Positions 7,307-12,618 of a stretch of DNA of 12,684 nucleotides are shown here, in pieces; the stretch's first letter is position 1; each line of letters begins with the position of its first letter. This DNA comes from Alphaproteobacteria bacterium (GTDB taxonomy: Bacteria; Pseudomonadota; Alphaproteobacteria; Rs-D84; CACZYB01), in NCBI GenBank assembly GCA_016297965.1, contig JAEDDP010000013.1, positions 1 through 12,684 on the forward strand, in the 5' to 3' direction. Below the pieces are notes generated by a model. The model was given only the letters and a program-made list of their open reading frames with translations. It did not search any database and was not told the DNA's origin. A program made the position numbers and the translations under genes.

Positions 7307-7813
7307 TTAATTTTCGGCAATGTCGTTTTGACGTGCCGATTTTTTTTCTTGGCGAATCTGATATTCGGCATGTTTTAAAGTACGTTTCAACTCCTGCTTT
7401 AAATCGGCAAATGAAGTTTCAAGAACGGCCAATCTTGCCGTAAAAACAAAATCATAACCACGAACCCGATATTCGCGAATATTTTCGTTAATCAAGGCAC
7501 GCAAACGGCGACGGGCACGATTTCGTTTATTGGCACGCTTTGATATTGTCTTTATTGATGCGGTAAAACCAACGTGAATGTCACCATCGGTAAAGCGGGA
7601 CTTTGACCAATAGGTTATAAAAGAATGTGTGATAAAATGGTTTGGATTATCCACCGGCTTCGGTTCGTGTTTTGAAAGAACCCCCTTTCGTATAAGTTTT
7701 TTCTTTCCAACACGCAAAACAGACATTGGGTTTATACGGAAAAAGTCAAGTTTACGACTTTTTAAAATTCGTACCTTTGTATTACTTTTCTTGAAATTAA
7801 AAAAAATTGTCAT
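7307..7813 (-). CDS. rnpA: Ribonuclease P protein component
   Basis: 168 aa. RnpA is the basic protein partner of the RNase P ribozyme, which removes 5' leaders from tRNA precursors. Family signatures seen are LKSRKLDFFRI at about 17-27, HVGFTASIKTI at 80-90, the arginine-rich RNR signature KRANKRNRARRRLRAL at 92-107, and GYDFVFTAR at 119-127. Homology begins by about residue 16, so the start must lie near the ATG at 7813 rather than at the internal Met 30, although no strong ribosome binding site precedes 7813. At 168 residues it is longer than the usual 110-130, mainly from extra sequence between the N-terminal block and VGFT and a charged tail. It follows rpmH on the same strand, the classic order. 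A terminator hairpin separates the two, so expression would depend on read-through. yidD and yidC, frequent downstream partners, are absent. Confidence 0.93.
   Translation of the reverse strand: MTIFFNFKKSNTKVRILKSRKLDFFRINPMSVLRVGKKKLIRKGVLSKHEPKPVDNPNHFITHSFITYWSKSRFTDGDIHVGFTASIKTISKRANKRNRARRRLRALINENIREYRVRGYDFVFTARLAVLETSFADLKQELKRTLKHAEYQIRQEKKSARQNDIAEN
7314..7347 (+). terminator. Intrinsic terminator of the secreted-protein cluster, inside the rnpA 3' end
   Basis: TCGGCA (7314-7319) pairs with TGCCGA (7334-7339), with further pairing inside after a bulged A (TGTC with GACG), and eight T follow at 7340-7347. It lies 29 bases past the stop of paralogue 4 and entirely within the last codons of the convergent rnpA gene. 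Confidence 0.8.
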
Positions 7814-7826
7814 TGCCGTTTATAAT

Positions 7827-7847
7827 AAAAAAAGGGCCTTTCAGCCC
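7827..7847 (-). terminator. Terminator/attenuator between rpmH and rnpA
   Basis: On the minus strand GGGCT-GAAA-GGCCC forms a 5-bp stem (one U·G pair) closed by a GNRA tetraloop, followed by seven T. It lies 25 bases after the rpmH stop and 14 bases before the rnpA start. It could cut rnpA mRNA relative to rpmH mRNA. Confidence 0.75.
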
Positions 7848-7871
7848 AATTTGATTTTGTGTTAAAGAGCA

Positions 7872-8018
7872 TTAAAATTCAACTTGTACACAAAGACGTT
7901 TTCTGCCTTTTGCACGTCTTGCATTTAATACTTTTCTTCCGTTTAATGTAGCCATTCTTGCACGGAAACCATGTCTTCTTGATCTTACAATCTTTGATGG
8001 TTGAAATGTTCTTTTCAT
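7872..8018 (-). CDS. rpmH: 50S ribosomal protein L34
   Basis: 48-aa protein that begins MKRTFQPSKIVRSRRHGFRA and continues RMATLNGRKVLNARRAKGRKRL, a near-textbook match to L34 of the large ribosomal subunit. It ends in a slightly longer tail (CVQVEF) than the usual 44-46 aa form. AGGTGA lies about 7 nt before the ATG. A strong promoter stands 37 bases upstream, and the hairpin terminator at 7827-7847 follows. It is too short for ordinary ORF cut-offs but unambiguous. Confidence 0.97.
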   Translation of the reverse strand: MKRTFQPSKIVRSRRHGFRARMATLNGRKVLNARRAKGRKRLCVQVEF

Positions 8019-8054
8019 AATATTCACCTTTACTTTCTTAAATAATGTTTCGTT

Positions 8055-8083
8055 ATTTTACACATAAACCGCGGTAAAGTCAA
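8055..8083 (-). promoter_or_regulatory. rpmH promoter
   Basis: Minus strand TTGACT (8083-8078), 17-nt spacer, TAAAAT (8060-8055), ideally placed for the rpmH start at 8018. Confidence 0.8.
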
Positions 8084-8106
8084 GCGTAAAATGGAAAGTT
8101 TACAAA

Positions 8107-8292
8107 TTATCTTTGTTCTTCGTTTTTATCAGCAGGAATAATCAAAGATAAATTAGGAACTGTTTTCAAAAGACGTTCAAAATCCCTAAACGCATTTAGA
8201 AAATTTGTTTTGTAAACCTTTCCTGTTTTGGTATCAACAAGCTTTATTTCATCATCTTCATTTTTTTGAATTTTTACACTTACTTTATTCAT
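8107..8292 (-). CDS. Small hypothetical protein (61 aa)
   Basis: A 61-residue, highly charged protein (MNKVSVKIQKNEDDEIKLVD...) with no signal peptide or membrane segment. The first half reads like a small beta hairpin (KIQKNEDDEIKLVDTKTGKVYKT), the second like a helix (LNAFRDFERLLKTV). I recognise no family. Support for being real is a near-consensus promoter just upstream (8323-8350), AAGAGA about 9 nt before the ATG, a stop before the rpmH promoter, and no overlap with any other gene. It sits between ssrA and rpmH on the same strand. Confidence 0.65.
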   Translation of the reverse strand: MNKVSVKIQKNEDDEIKLVDTKTGKVYKTNFLNAFRDFERLLKTVPNLSLIIPADKNEEQR

Positions 8293-8322
8293 TTTTTTGA
8301 TCTCTTGTTTAAAATGGTATGG

Positions 8323-8350
8323 ATTATATAACTTGTTTTTTTACTGTCAA
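8323..8350 (-). promoter_or_regulatory. Promoter of the 61-aa small protein gene
   Basis: Minus strand TTGACA (8350-8345), 16-nt spacer, TATAAT (8328-8323): a consensus hexamer pair about 30 bases upstream of ATG 8292. Confidence 0.8.
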
Positions 8351-8360
8351 GAGGGTTTTG

Positions 8361-8397
8361 AAAATAAAAATGGGACTTTCTGTTGCTAGGAAGTCCC
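8361..8397 (-). terminator. Terminator of ssrA
   Basis: Minus strand GGGACTT (8397-8391) pairs with AAGTCCC (8378-8372) around a 12-nt loop, followed by ATTTTTATTTT (8371-8361). It closes the tmRNA transcript. Confidence 0.8.
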
Positions 8398-8666
8398 CAC
8401 CCCACTTTAAAGGTCTTATATCTTTAAAGAATTTAGCTCGCGTGGTGCTTAATTAAGCAGCCATTGCGAAAGAACGATTATCATTTGCGTTCATTTATTT
8501 TGACCCGATTGAAAGTCGGAATCATCACTTGATACACTTTAACCCTTTATTGTACCCGTCGATGCTATTTTACCCCCGTGTTGTTTTTTGGTGGAGGTAT
8601 GGGGTACCGCCCCCCAGTCCGAAGCACCTATTCTAGTTAAGATTTAGTATCATAGTCATTGCTGAC
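8372..8666 (-). ncRNA. ssrA: tmRNA, circularly permuted two-piece form
   Basis: Trans-translation RNA that rescues stalled ribosomes. In transcription order (minus strand) the acceptor piece comes first. It runs from about 8666 and ends TACCTCC-A-CCA with its 3' CCA at 8591-8589, after a 5-bp T-arm (TGGGG/CCCCA). An 11-nt spacer (8588-8578) follows. The coding piece then starts GGGGGTA (8577-8571) and carries ATCGACGGG, the counterpart of GGATTCGACGGG in one-piece tmRNAs. The 7-bp acceptor stem GGGGGTA/TACCTCC joins the two pieces and contains the G3·U70 wobble that alanyl-tRNA synthetase needs. The tag frame starts at resume codon GCA (8488-8486) and reads ANDNRSFAMAA before TAA-TTAA at 8455, ending in the -AA expected for protease recognition. 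A CCGA/TCGG hairpin upstream of the tag and a CTTTAAAG stem after it fit the pseudoknot/helix positions. The mature 3' end of the coding piece (about 8400) is estimated. Confidence 0.95.
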
Positions 8667-8672
8667 ACGATA

Positions 8673-8701
8673 ATTGTATGACAAAACCAGCAATTTTTCA
8701 A
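8673..8701 (-). promoter_or_regulatory. ssrA promoter
   Basis: Minus strand TTGAAA (8701-8696), 17-nt spacer, TACAAT (8678-8673), placing the start near 8666, just ahead of a hairpin with a GCAA tetraloop that begins the acceptor piece. Confidence 0.7.
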
Positions 8702-8729
8702 GTGGTTATTTATTGAGACAATATTAAAT

Positions 8730-8758
8730 TTGAACTTTAATTAAAACTGTGTTATAAT
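8730..8758 (+). promoter_or_regulatory. corA promoter
   Basis: TTGAAC (8730-8735), 17-nt spacer, TATAAT (8753-8758). It is divergent from the ssrA promoter, with 28 bases between the two -35 boxes. Confidence 0.8.
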
Positions 8759-8785
8759 TTGTTCTAGTTTTATAAGGGGGATGAA

Positions 8786-9595
8786 ATGCAGGTTGAAAAT
8801 GTTGATATCAAAAATGCAAATATAAAGGAAGTAGCGGAAAAATATTCCGTGGATGAAGATTTACTTTTTGACGTACAGGATCAAAGCGAAAGCGCCCGAT
8901 ACCTTGAAAAGGAGGGGTATACCGAAATAATCCTTAAATATCCAGCAAAAAACGACATTTCAACAATCGGTGTTTACCTTACAAAGGAAAAGGCGATTTT
9001 CTTTCATACAGAGGCCTTTCCATTTGCATTTCGTCCAGCATATAAAAATACCCGAACCGCGGTTGTGGATGCGGTTTATAAGATATCCGAGGGATATTTC
9101 AAAATGCTTAAAAACATTGATAAAAAGATACGAAAAATTAAACGAGATTCAAAGGTAAATGTAAAAAATTCGGATATGTTGTCCCTTTTTGAACTTCAAA
9201 ATGATTTGGATGATTGTATTCTTGGGATAAAGGGAAACCTTTCGGTGTTAAGTAAAATTATGGTGTTTATGCCGAATAACGAGTTTGTTTTTGATGCAAA
9301 AATTGAAAATGATCAGGCATTGGAAACCGCCCTATCCTATTCAAAGGCCGTATCAAATTTGAAAACGACATTGGAAATTATAACAAACAACCTTACGAAC
9401 AAACGGATGGAATCGCTTACCATCGTAAATGTTTCGGCGTTGATTATCACAAGTATTTCCGGACTTTACGGAATGAATGTAAAGCTTCCATTTTCGGAAA
9501 AGGAAGACATTTTCTTTTATATAATACTTGTAAGTATAGTATTGGCAGTAAATTTCGGAATCTTTTTAAAGAAAAAGTTCAGTGAGAAAAGATAA
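8786..9595 (+). CDS. corA: CorA-family divalent cation (Mg2+) transporter
   Basis: 269 aa. The C-terminal third carries the CorA hallmark. TM1 spans about 209-227 (VNVSALIITSISGLY), followed by G229-M-N231, a short loop with acidic residues (SEKEDIF), and TM2 at about 242-261, ending in the usual basic tail KKKFSEKR. The GMN motif is the selectivity filter at the mouth of the pentameric channel in the inner membrane. The N-terminal 200 residues form the charged cytoplasmic funnel, with a long helical stretch at about 100-205. It is somewhat shorter than the 315-350 aa of classic CorA. ATG 8786 has AAGGGGG 6 nt upstream; an ATG at 8781 is in another frame. It has its own promoter and no evident operon partner. 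Transported ion is inferred from the family; Co2+, Ni2+ or Zn2+ are alternatives. Confidence 0.9.
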   Translation: MQVENVDIKNANIKEVAEKYSVDEDLLFDVQDQSESARYLEKEGYTEIILKYPAKNDISTIGVYLTKEKAIFFHTEAFPFAFRPAYKNTRTAVVDAVYKISEGYFKMLKNIDKKIRKIKRDSKVNVKNSDMLSLFELQNDLDDCILGIKGNLSVLSKIMVFMPNNEFVFDAKIENDQALETALSYSKAVSNLKTTLEIITNNLTNKRMESLTIVNVSALIITSISGLYGMNVKLPFSEKEDIFFYIILVSIVLAVNFGIFLKKKFSEKR

Positions 9596-9681
9596 AATTT
9601 TCCGGCATTTATTTTTTTAAGGAATTTTCTTTTAAACGATACAACAAAACTTTATCATTGGATGTTTTTGTTTTTTTATTC

Positions 9682-9709
9682 TTGAAAGTTTTGCATTTTG
9701 GGATATATT
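9682..9709 (+). promoter_or_regulatory. Promoter of the candidate structured RNA
   Basis: TTGAAA (9682-9687), 16-nt spacer, TATATT (9704-9709), giving a start near 9716, immediately before the first hairpin. An alternative pair is TTGCAT (9691) with GCTATGTC (9713-9720). Confidence 0.5.
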
Positions 9710-9715
9710 TGTGCT

Positions 9716-9911
9716 ATGTCATTGAGTTTCAATGGCTAGCTTATGGAGACATAGGTGAGATTCTCAAAAATCCTTTTGAACAGCAGTGTTGAAAGGCACT
9801 TTAAATCTTTTCTGATTATGTCAGGAAGTCCTGAGAATATATTGAATAGCAGGAATTCATAGCTGTCTATGATTTTTGAGCTTCCTGGCACTTATTTTGA
9901 ACACCTTTTTT
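9716..9911 (+). ncRNA. Candidate structured non-coding RNA or long 5' leader
   Basis: This stretch accounts for most of the gene-free interval between corA and the broken gene at 9931. No long reading frame is open in it. Visible helices are a perfect 6-bp hairpin CATTGA-GTT-TCAATG (9720-9734) and a 6-bp hairpin with GAGA tetraloop, CTTATG/CATAGG (9740-9755). A perfect 10-bp long-range stem CTCAAAAATC (9763-9772) pairs with GATTTTTGAG (9871-9880), and inside it ACAGC (9780-9784) pairs with GCTGT (9862-9866). Smaller hairpins are AGTG/CACT (9785-9800) and TCAGG-AAGT-CCTGA (9821-9834). AGGTG (9753-9757) can pair with CACCT (9902-9906) right at a T6 run. Size and rod-like shape could suit a 6S-like RNA, but I cannot match known 6S, SRP or RNase P core motifs. 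It may instead be the leader of the downstream gene. Confidence 0.5.
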
Positions 9912-9930
9912 AATGAAGAAAAGAGCTTTT

Positions 9931-11049
9931 ATGAATAAACGATTGTTGTATATTTTCTTATTTTTTAGTATTTAAAATATAGCAATGGTGAATGAAATTT
10001 TTGACAATGCAAATATTAAAAAACTTGATAATTCTGTGTCAAATATTGTTAATGAAGTAAAAAATCGTTATCCAGAAGACAGTTCTGAACTTAATTTTGC
10101 CAATGATATTCAGGACCAAACAAAACTTAATATTGTTCACAATATATTGGCAAAAAATATATACAATGAATATAAAGAAAAATTTATTCAGGAGGTACAA
10201 GCCAAGTCGGCGACAAGTGGGCAAACATTAAAAAAGATCATTGATGGAAATTACACTGTTTATTCATTAAAAGGAGGTGAAAAAGATTGCTTTACAGACA
10301 ACCTTGGAGATGAAATTTGCGACCAAGATTCAAATGTTGAATTTGTGTTGTTGGAAGTACACGAAGAAAAGGACGGTGATAATTTTTCAGGAGACCTTTT
10401 TATATGACTCAAGATAAGGAAAGCCAAAAAGCAAAAACTTATGATGTTGTGGCGGAATTTAATACAAAAGGAAATTGAGGAAGAAACGAAGAAATCAAAG
10501 ATGCTTGGAAATGTTCGTACCGGTTTGATGGCGGGTGCGACGGTAACAAGTGCCGTTTCAATCGGAACCTCAATTGGTGCAACAGTGAATGCCGATAAAC
10601 TCGCCAAAAAGATGTCCGATTGCAACCAAAAATTGTACGAATTAAAGATTGCAAAATCGGAGTTGGAAGCACTTGAAACAAGCGATAAATCAGCAGTTGA
10701 GGCTGGTGAAAATGCAACCAAGATTTTGGGTGCCTGCACCGGATACAATAAAAATAATATCAATACTGTGAAAAACAAAATGACTGCCTCCGCAATCATC
10801 TCTGGTATTGGTACTGCAACCGGTGCGACAGGTACAATTACCTCGGCTATGGCAAATTCCAAAAAGGTTCGTGAAGACGATTCCGAGAAGGGCAAGAAGA
10901 AAGAGAAAAACTTGAACCTTACCGCAAATATTATGGCGGGAATCACTACTGGAACAAGACTTTCAACCACAGTCATAAGTGCCACCGCCATCGCCGACGC
11001 CAAAAAAGATAGTAAAATGGCGGAGGAATGTGAGGCAGTGTTGAAGTAA
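9931..11049 (+). pseudogene. Frame-disrupted secreted Gly/Ala-rich protein
   Basis: Read with repairs, this is one protein of about 370 aa. ATG 9931 (weak AAGAG ahead) starts MNKRLLYIFLFFSI, a signal peptide, but TAA at 9973 stops it. The same frame continues (NIAMVNEIFDNANIK...) to TGA at 10405. One missing base at the T5 run 10397-10401 would carry it into the frame ATG 10404 (MTQDKESQKAKTYDVVAEFN). One extra base at A4 10466-10469 then returns it to the first frame for a 200-residue C-terminus. That C-terminus holds three imperfect Gly/Ala/Thr-rich helical units (NVRTGLMAGATVTS..., ASAIISGIGTATGA..., TANIMAGITTGTRL...), two of them followed by AD-x-x-KKM/SKM and Cys. The style recalls the Gly/Ala tracts of the secreted cluster, but the C-x6-C-M-x3-C box is missing. 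Either decay or homopolymer sequencing error could explain it. The intact fragments 9985-10407 (140 aa) and 10441-11049 (202 aa) lack ribosome binding sites. Confidence 0.7.
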
Positions 11050-11073
11050 AATTTGTATCTGTTTCTAGAAAAT

Positions 11074-11108
11074 AAAAAACTCCTTAAAACCCTAAGGAGT
11101 TTTTTTTT
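11074..11108. terminator. Strong bidirectional terminator
   Basis: ACTCCTTA (11079-11086) and TAAGGAGT (11093-11100) form a perfect stem with a 6-nt loop, flanked by AAAAA and a T8 run that extend the helix. It serves the plus-strand gene ending at 11049 and the minus-strand gene ending at 11135. Confidence 0.9.
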
Positions 11109-11134
11109 GTAAACTAAGAAAGGATGGAGGCAAA

Positions 11135-11425
11135 TTATCTGGTCACAGTTTTTTGAACCAATTTGCATGTTTTTTTAATATTTTTGAAATATTTTTTCAA
11201 ATCTTCGTCGCGGAAATTTTCAAATGCTTCAAGTTTTGCAAGCAAGTGTTCAAGCTCCAACACACAAATATTTTGCTTATTTATTTCCTCTTTTATTTCG
11301 GAAATCACCTTACTTTTAAGGATTATTCTTCTTTCCAAATCTGTATTTTGAAAGTGAAGTTTTACAATTTTCTTTTCAATTTTTTTCATTTGTTGACCTG
11401 TGAAATTTGTTAAAATCACCGGCAT
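11135..11425 (-). CDS. Small hypothetical coiled-coil protein (96 aa)
   Basis: 96 residues, rich in Lys, Glu, Ile and Leu. Residues about 13-68 show a heptad-like pattern (MKKIEKKIVKLHF, ISEIKEEINKQ, LELEHLLAKLEAF), suggesting a coiled coil. The tail is basic (KKTCKLVQKTVTR). No signal peptide or known family. ATG 11425 has AAAGG about 6 nt upstream, better than the internal ATG at 11389. It lies downstream of the 215-aa gene on the same strand but after that gene's terminator, and is closed by the terminator at 11074-11108. It may be a small cytoplasmic scaffold or partner protein, but nothing specific supports that. Confidence 0.65.
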   Translation of the reverse strand: MPVILTNFTGQQMKKIEKKIVKLHFQNTDLERRIILKSKVISEIKEEINKQNICVLELEHLLAKLEAFENFRDEDLKKYFKNIKKTCKLVQKTVTR

Positions 11426-11485
11426 ATTAACCTTTCAAATTGTTTTTTATCAATAAAAATATTCCCTACTCCGCCATATTTTTAC

Positions 11486-11525
11486 AAAAAAAATAATGAT
11501 GAAAATAAAGATCTTCACCATTATT
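11486..11525 (-). terminator. Terminator of the 215-aa protein gene
   Basis: On the minus strand AATAATG-G-TGAA pairs with TTCA-T-CATTATT, a 12-bp stem including one G·U pair with a 10-nt loop, followed by eight T (11493-11486). It begins 22 bases after the stop. The low G+C of the stem lowers certainty. Confidence 0.6.
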
Positions 11526-11546
11526 AAGTTTGAATTTAAAGACAAA

Positions 11547-12194
11547 CTATCTTTGATTTTGAAGAGTATTTGCCAAAATATTAACAGCTTTATTTTCTTT
11601 GTTTTGCTTTTCTTGTTCCATCAAATATTCTCTTTTCCACTTTTCATCTTTTTCTTTCTCCCACTTGTATGCGACAGAAATTGCCTTTTCATAGGTAGAA
11701 ATTTCGTTAAGACTTCTAAGATAATTTAAATTTATTCTGAAATTTTTATCCTTTTTCAATTCGTTGTTTATATATTCATCCGCTTTGTTAAACAAATAGG
11801 ACTGAACCGTTACTAAATCATACATAGGAAAACCATAAGAATATCTTCCAATGTTGAAGTTATATAATTCGCCCTTTTTAAATAATTCTTTTTGCCATTT
11901 TGGACTATCATTATATACAGAACGAGCAGGTTCAGCAACTTTACAACCATAGGTATAAAATGTTGATTTGAAATATTGCTCAATTAAGCAATAAATAACA
12001 GCATCAATATTTTTTGAAACATATTCACGATTACAAAGTTGTCCCTTTGCCATCATTGCATTTTTCATTTTTTCTTCGCTGTTTTGAAAAGCAAGTGGAA
12101 AAATCACACATTTTTCAATGTCTTCTCTTATATACTCACCATCTATAAATTTTTTGTTTTTTGCAGTTTTCTCATCCAAAAATTTTTTATTCAT
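11547..12194 (-). CDS. Hypothetical protein (215 aa)
   Basis: A cytoplasmic-looking, charged protein with no signal peptide or membrane segment and no family I recognise. Its first 75 residues hold a weak internal echo: EYIREDIEKCVIFPLAFQ and, about 37 residues on, EYVSKNIDAVIYCLIEQ. The middle is aromatic rich (FYTYGCKVAEP, NIGRYSYGFPMYDL). The last 50 residues are a Lys/Glu-rich helix (YKWEKEKDEKWKREYLMEQ) ending QNQR. ATG 12194 follows AAGGATAC with an 8-nt gap, and a clear promoter stands upstream. The gene ends with its own terminator, so it is probably monocistronic. Base composition matches its neighbours. Confidence 0.75.
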   Translation of the reverse strand: MNKKFLDEKTAKNKKFIDGEYIREDIEKCVIFPLAFQNSEEKMKNAMMAKGQLCNREYVSKNIDAVIYCLIEQYFKSTFYTYGCKVAEPARSVYNDSPKWQKELFKKGELYNFNIGRYSYGFPMYDLVTVQSYLFNKADEYINNELKKDKNFRINLNYLRSLNEISTYEKAISVAYKWEKEKDEKWKREYLMEQEKQNKENKAVNILANTLQNQR

Positions 12195-12249
12195 TGTAGT
12201 ATCCTTATTTTTATTGTTTACTTTGCGATTCTTTTAAATCGTTAAAACC

Positions 12250-12277
12250 ATATTAACAAAAAAAAAACATTTGTCAA
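12250..12277 (-). promoter_or_regulatory. Promoter of the 215-aa protein gene
   Basis: Minus strand TTGACA (12277-12272), 16-nt spacer dominated by a T10 run, TAATAT (12255-12250), about 55 bases before ATG 12194. The homopolymer inside the spacer could vary in length and so alter promoter strength. Confidence 0.75.
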
Positions 12278-12618
12278 TATTTTTTATAAAAAATTAAAAT
12301 AATTGTAAAACTAAGGGAAAAAGGGGAAAAATTTATTTCACAGGATCAAAAACAATCGTCAAAAAGCTGTTGACATTACAATCCGCTTATATAATATTTC
12401 GGTGAGGGTTTTAGGTCCCCAGATTTGTATCCGGAAGGTGTTTTCCTAAATAAATAAGTTTCACCTTTTGATGTAAACGATACCCAAAAAGTAAAGAAAA
12501 AACTATCTCTCAACGAGTTTGGAACGATACGGGGAGTACTTATACATAAAAACATCATACAGCCTAACTGCTGGCTCTGCATTTACGTCTTGTTGTATAA
12601 GCTTTTCTGAACCCCAGA
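12278..12618. other. Gene-free right-hand region with promoter-like site and inverted repeats
   Basis: No convincing gene. TTGACA (12370-12375) with TATAAT (12390-12395, 14-nt spacer) or TAATAT (12392-12397, 16-nt spacer) would fire rightward. Inverted repeats include GTCAA/TTGAC (12358-12374), AAGGTG/CACCTT around 12435-12465, CTTATACA/TGTATAAG (12539-12546 with 12594-12601) enclosing AGCC/GGCT, and CCCCAG/CTGGGG (12612-12628). A 68-codon minus-strand frame (12582-12376) has no ribosome binding site; I do not call it a gene. G+C is higher than in the AT-rich intergenic stretch to its left. Given the transposase remnant at the edge, this is probably the body or right end of a degraded IS200/IS605-type element. 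Confidence 0.45.

Noticed and set aside
9716..9911. SRP (4.5S) RNA or RNase P RNA
   Set aside because: The SRP core (GGAAGGAAGCAG-like) and RNase P GAGGAAAGTC core motifs are absent, and the length is too short for RNase P RNA.
10260..11168. 302-codon minus-strand frame
   Set aside because: It lies antisense to the broken Gly/Ala-rich gene and across the strong terminator; its Ala/Val/Ser composition is what the complement of that gene would give.
12525..12540. 16S rRNA fragment suggested by GGGGAGTAC
   Set aside because: The match is only a few bases and the surrounding sequence does not follow rRNA.
12376..12582. 68-codon minus-strand frame
   Set aside because: No ribosome binding site, low initial coding character and overlap with the inverted-repeat region; kept only as a possible element remnant.
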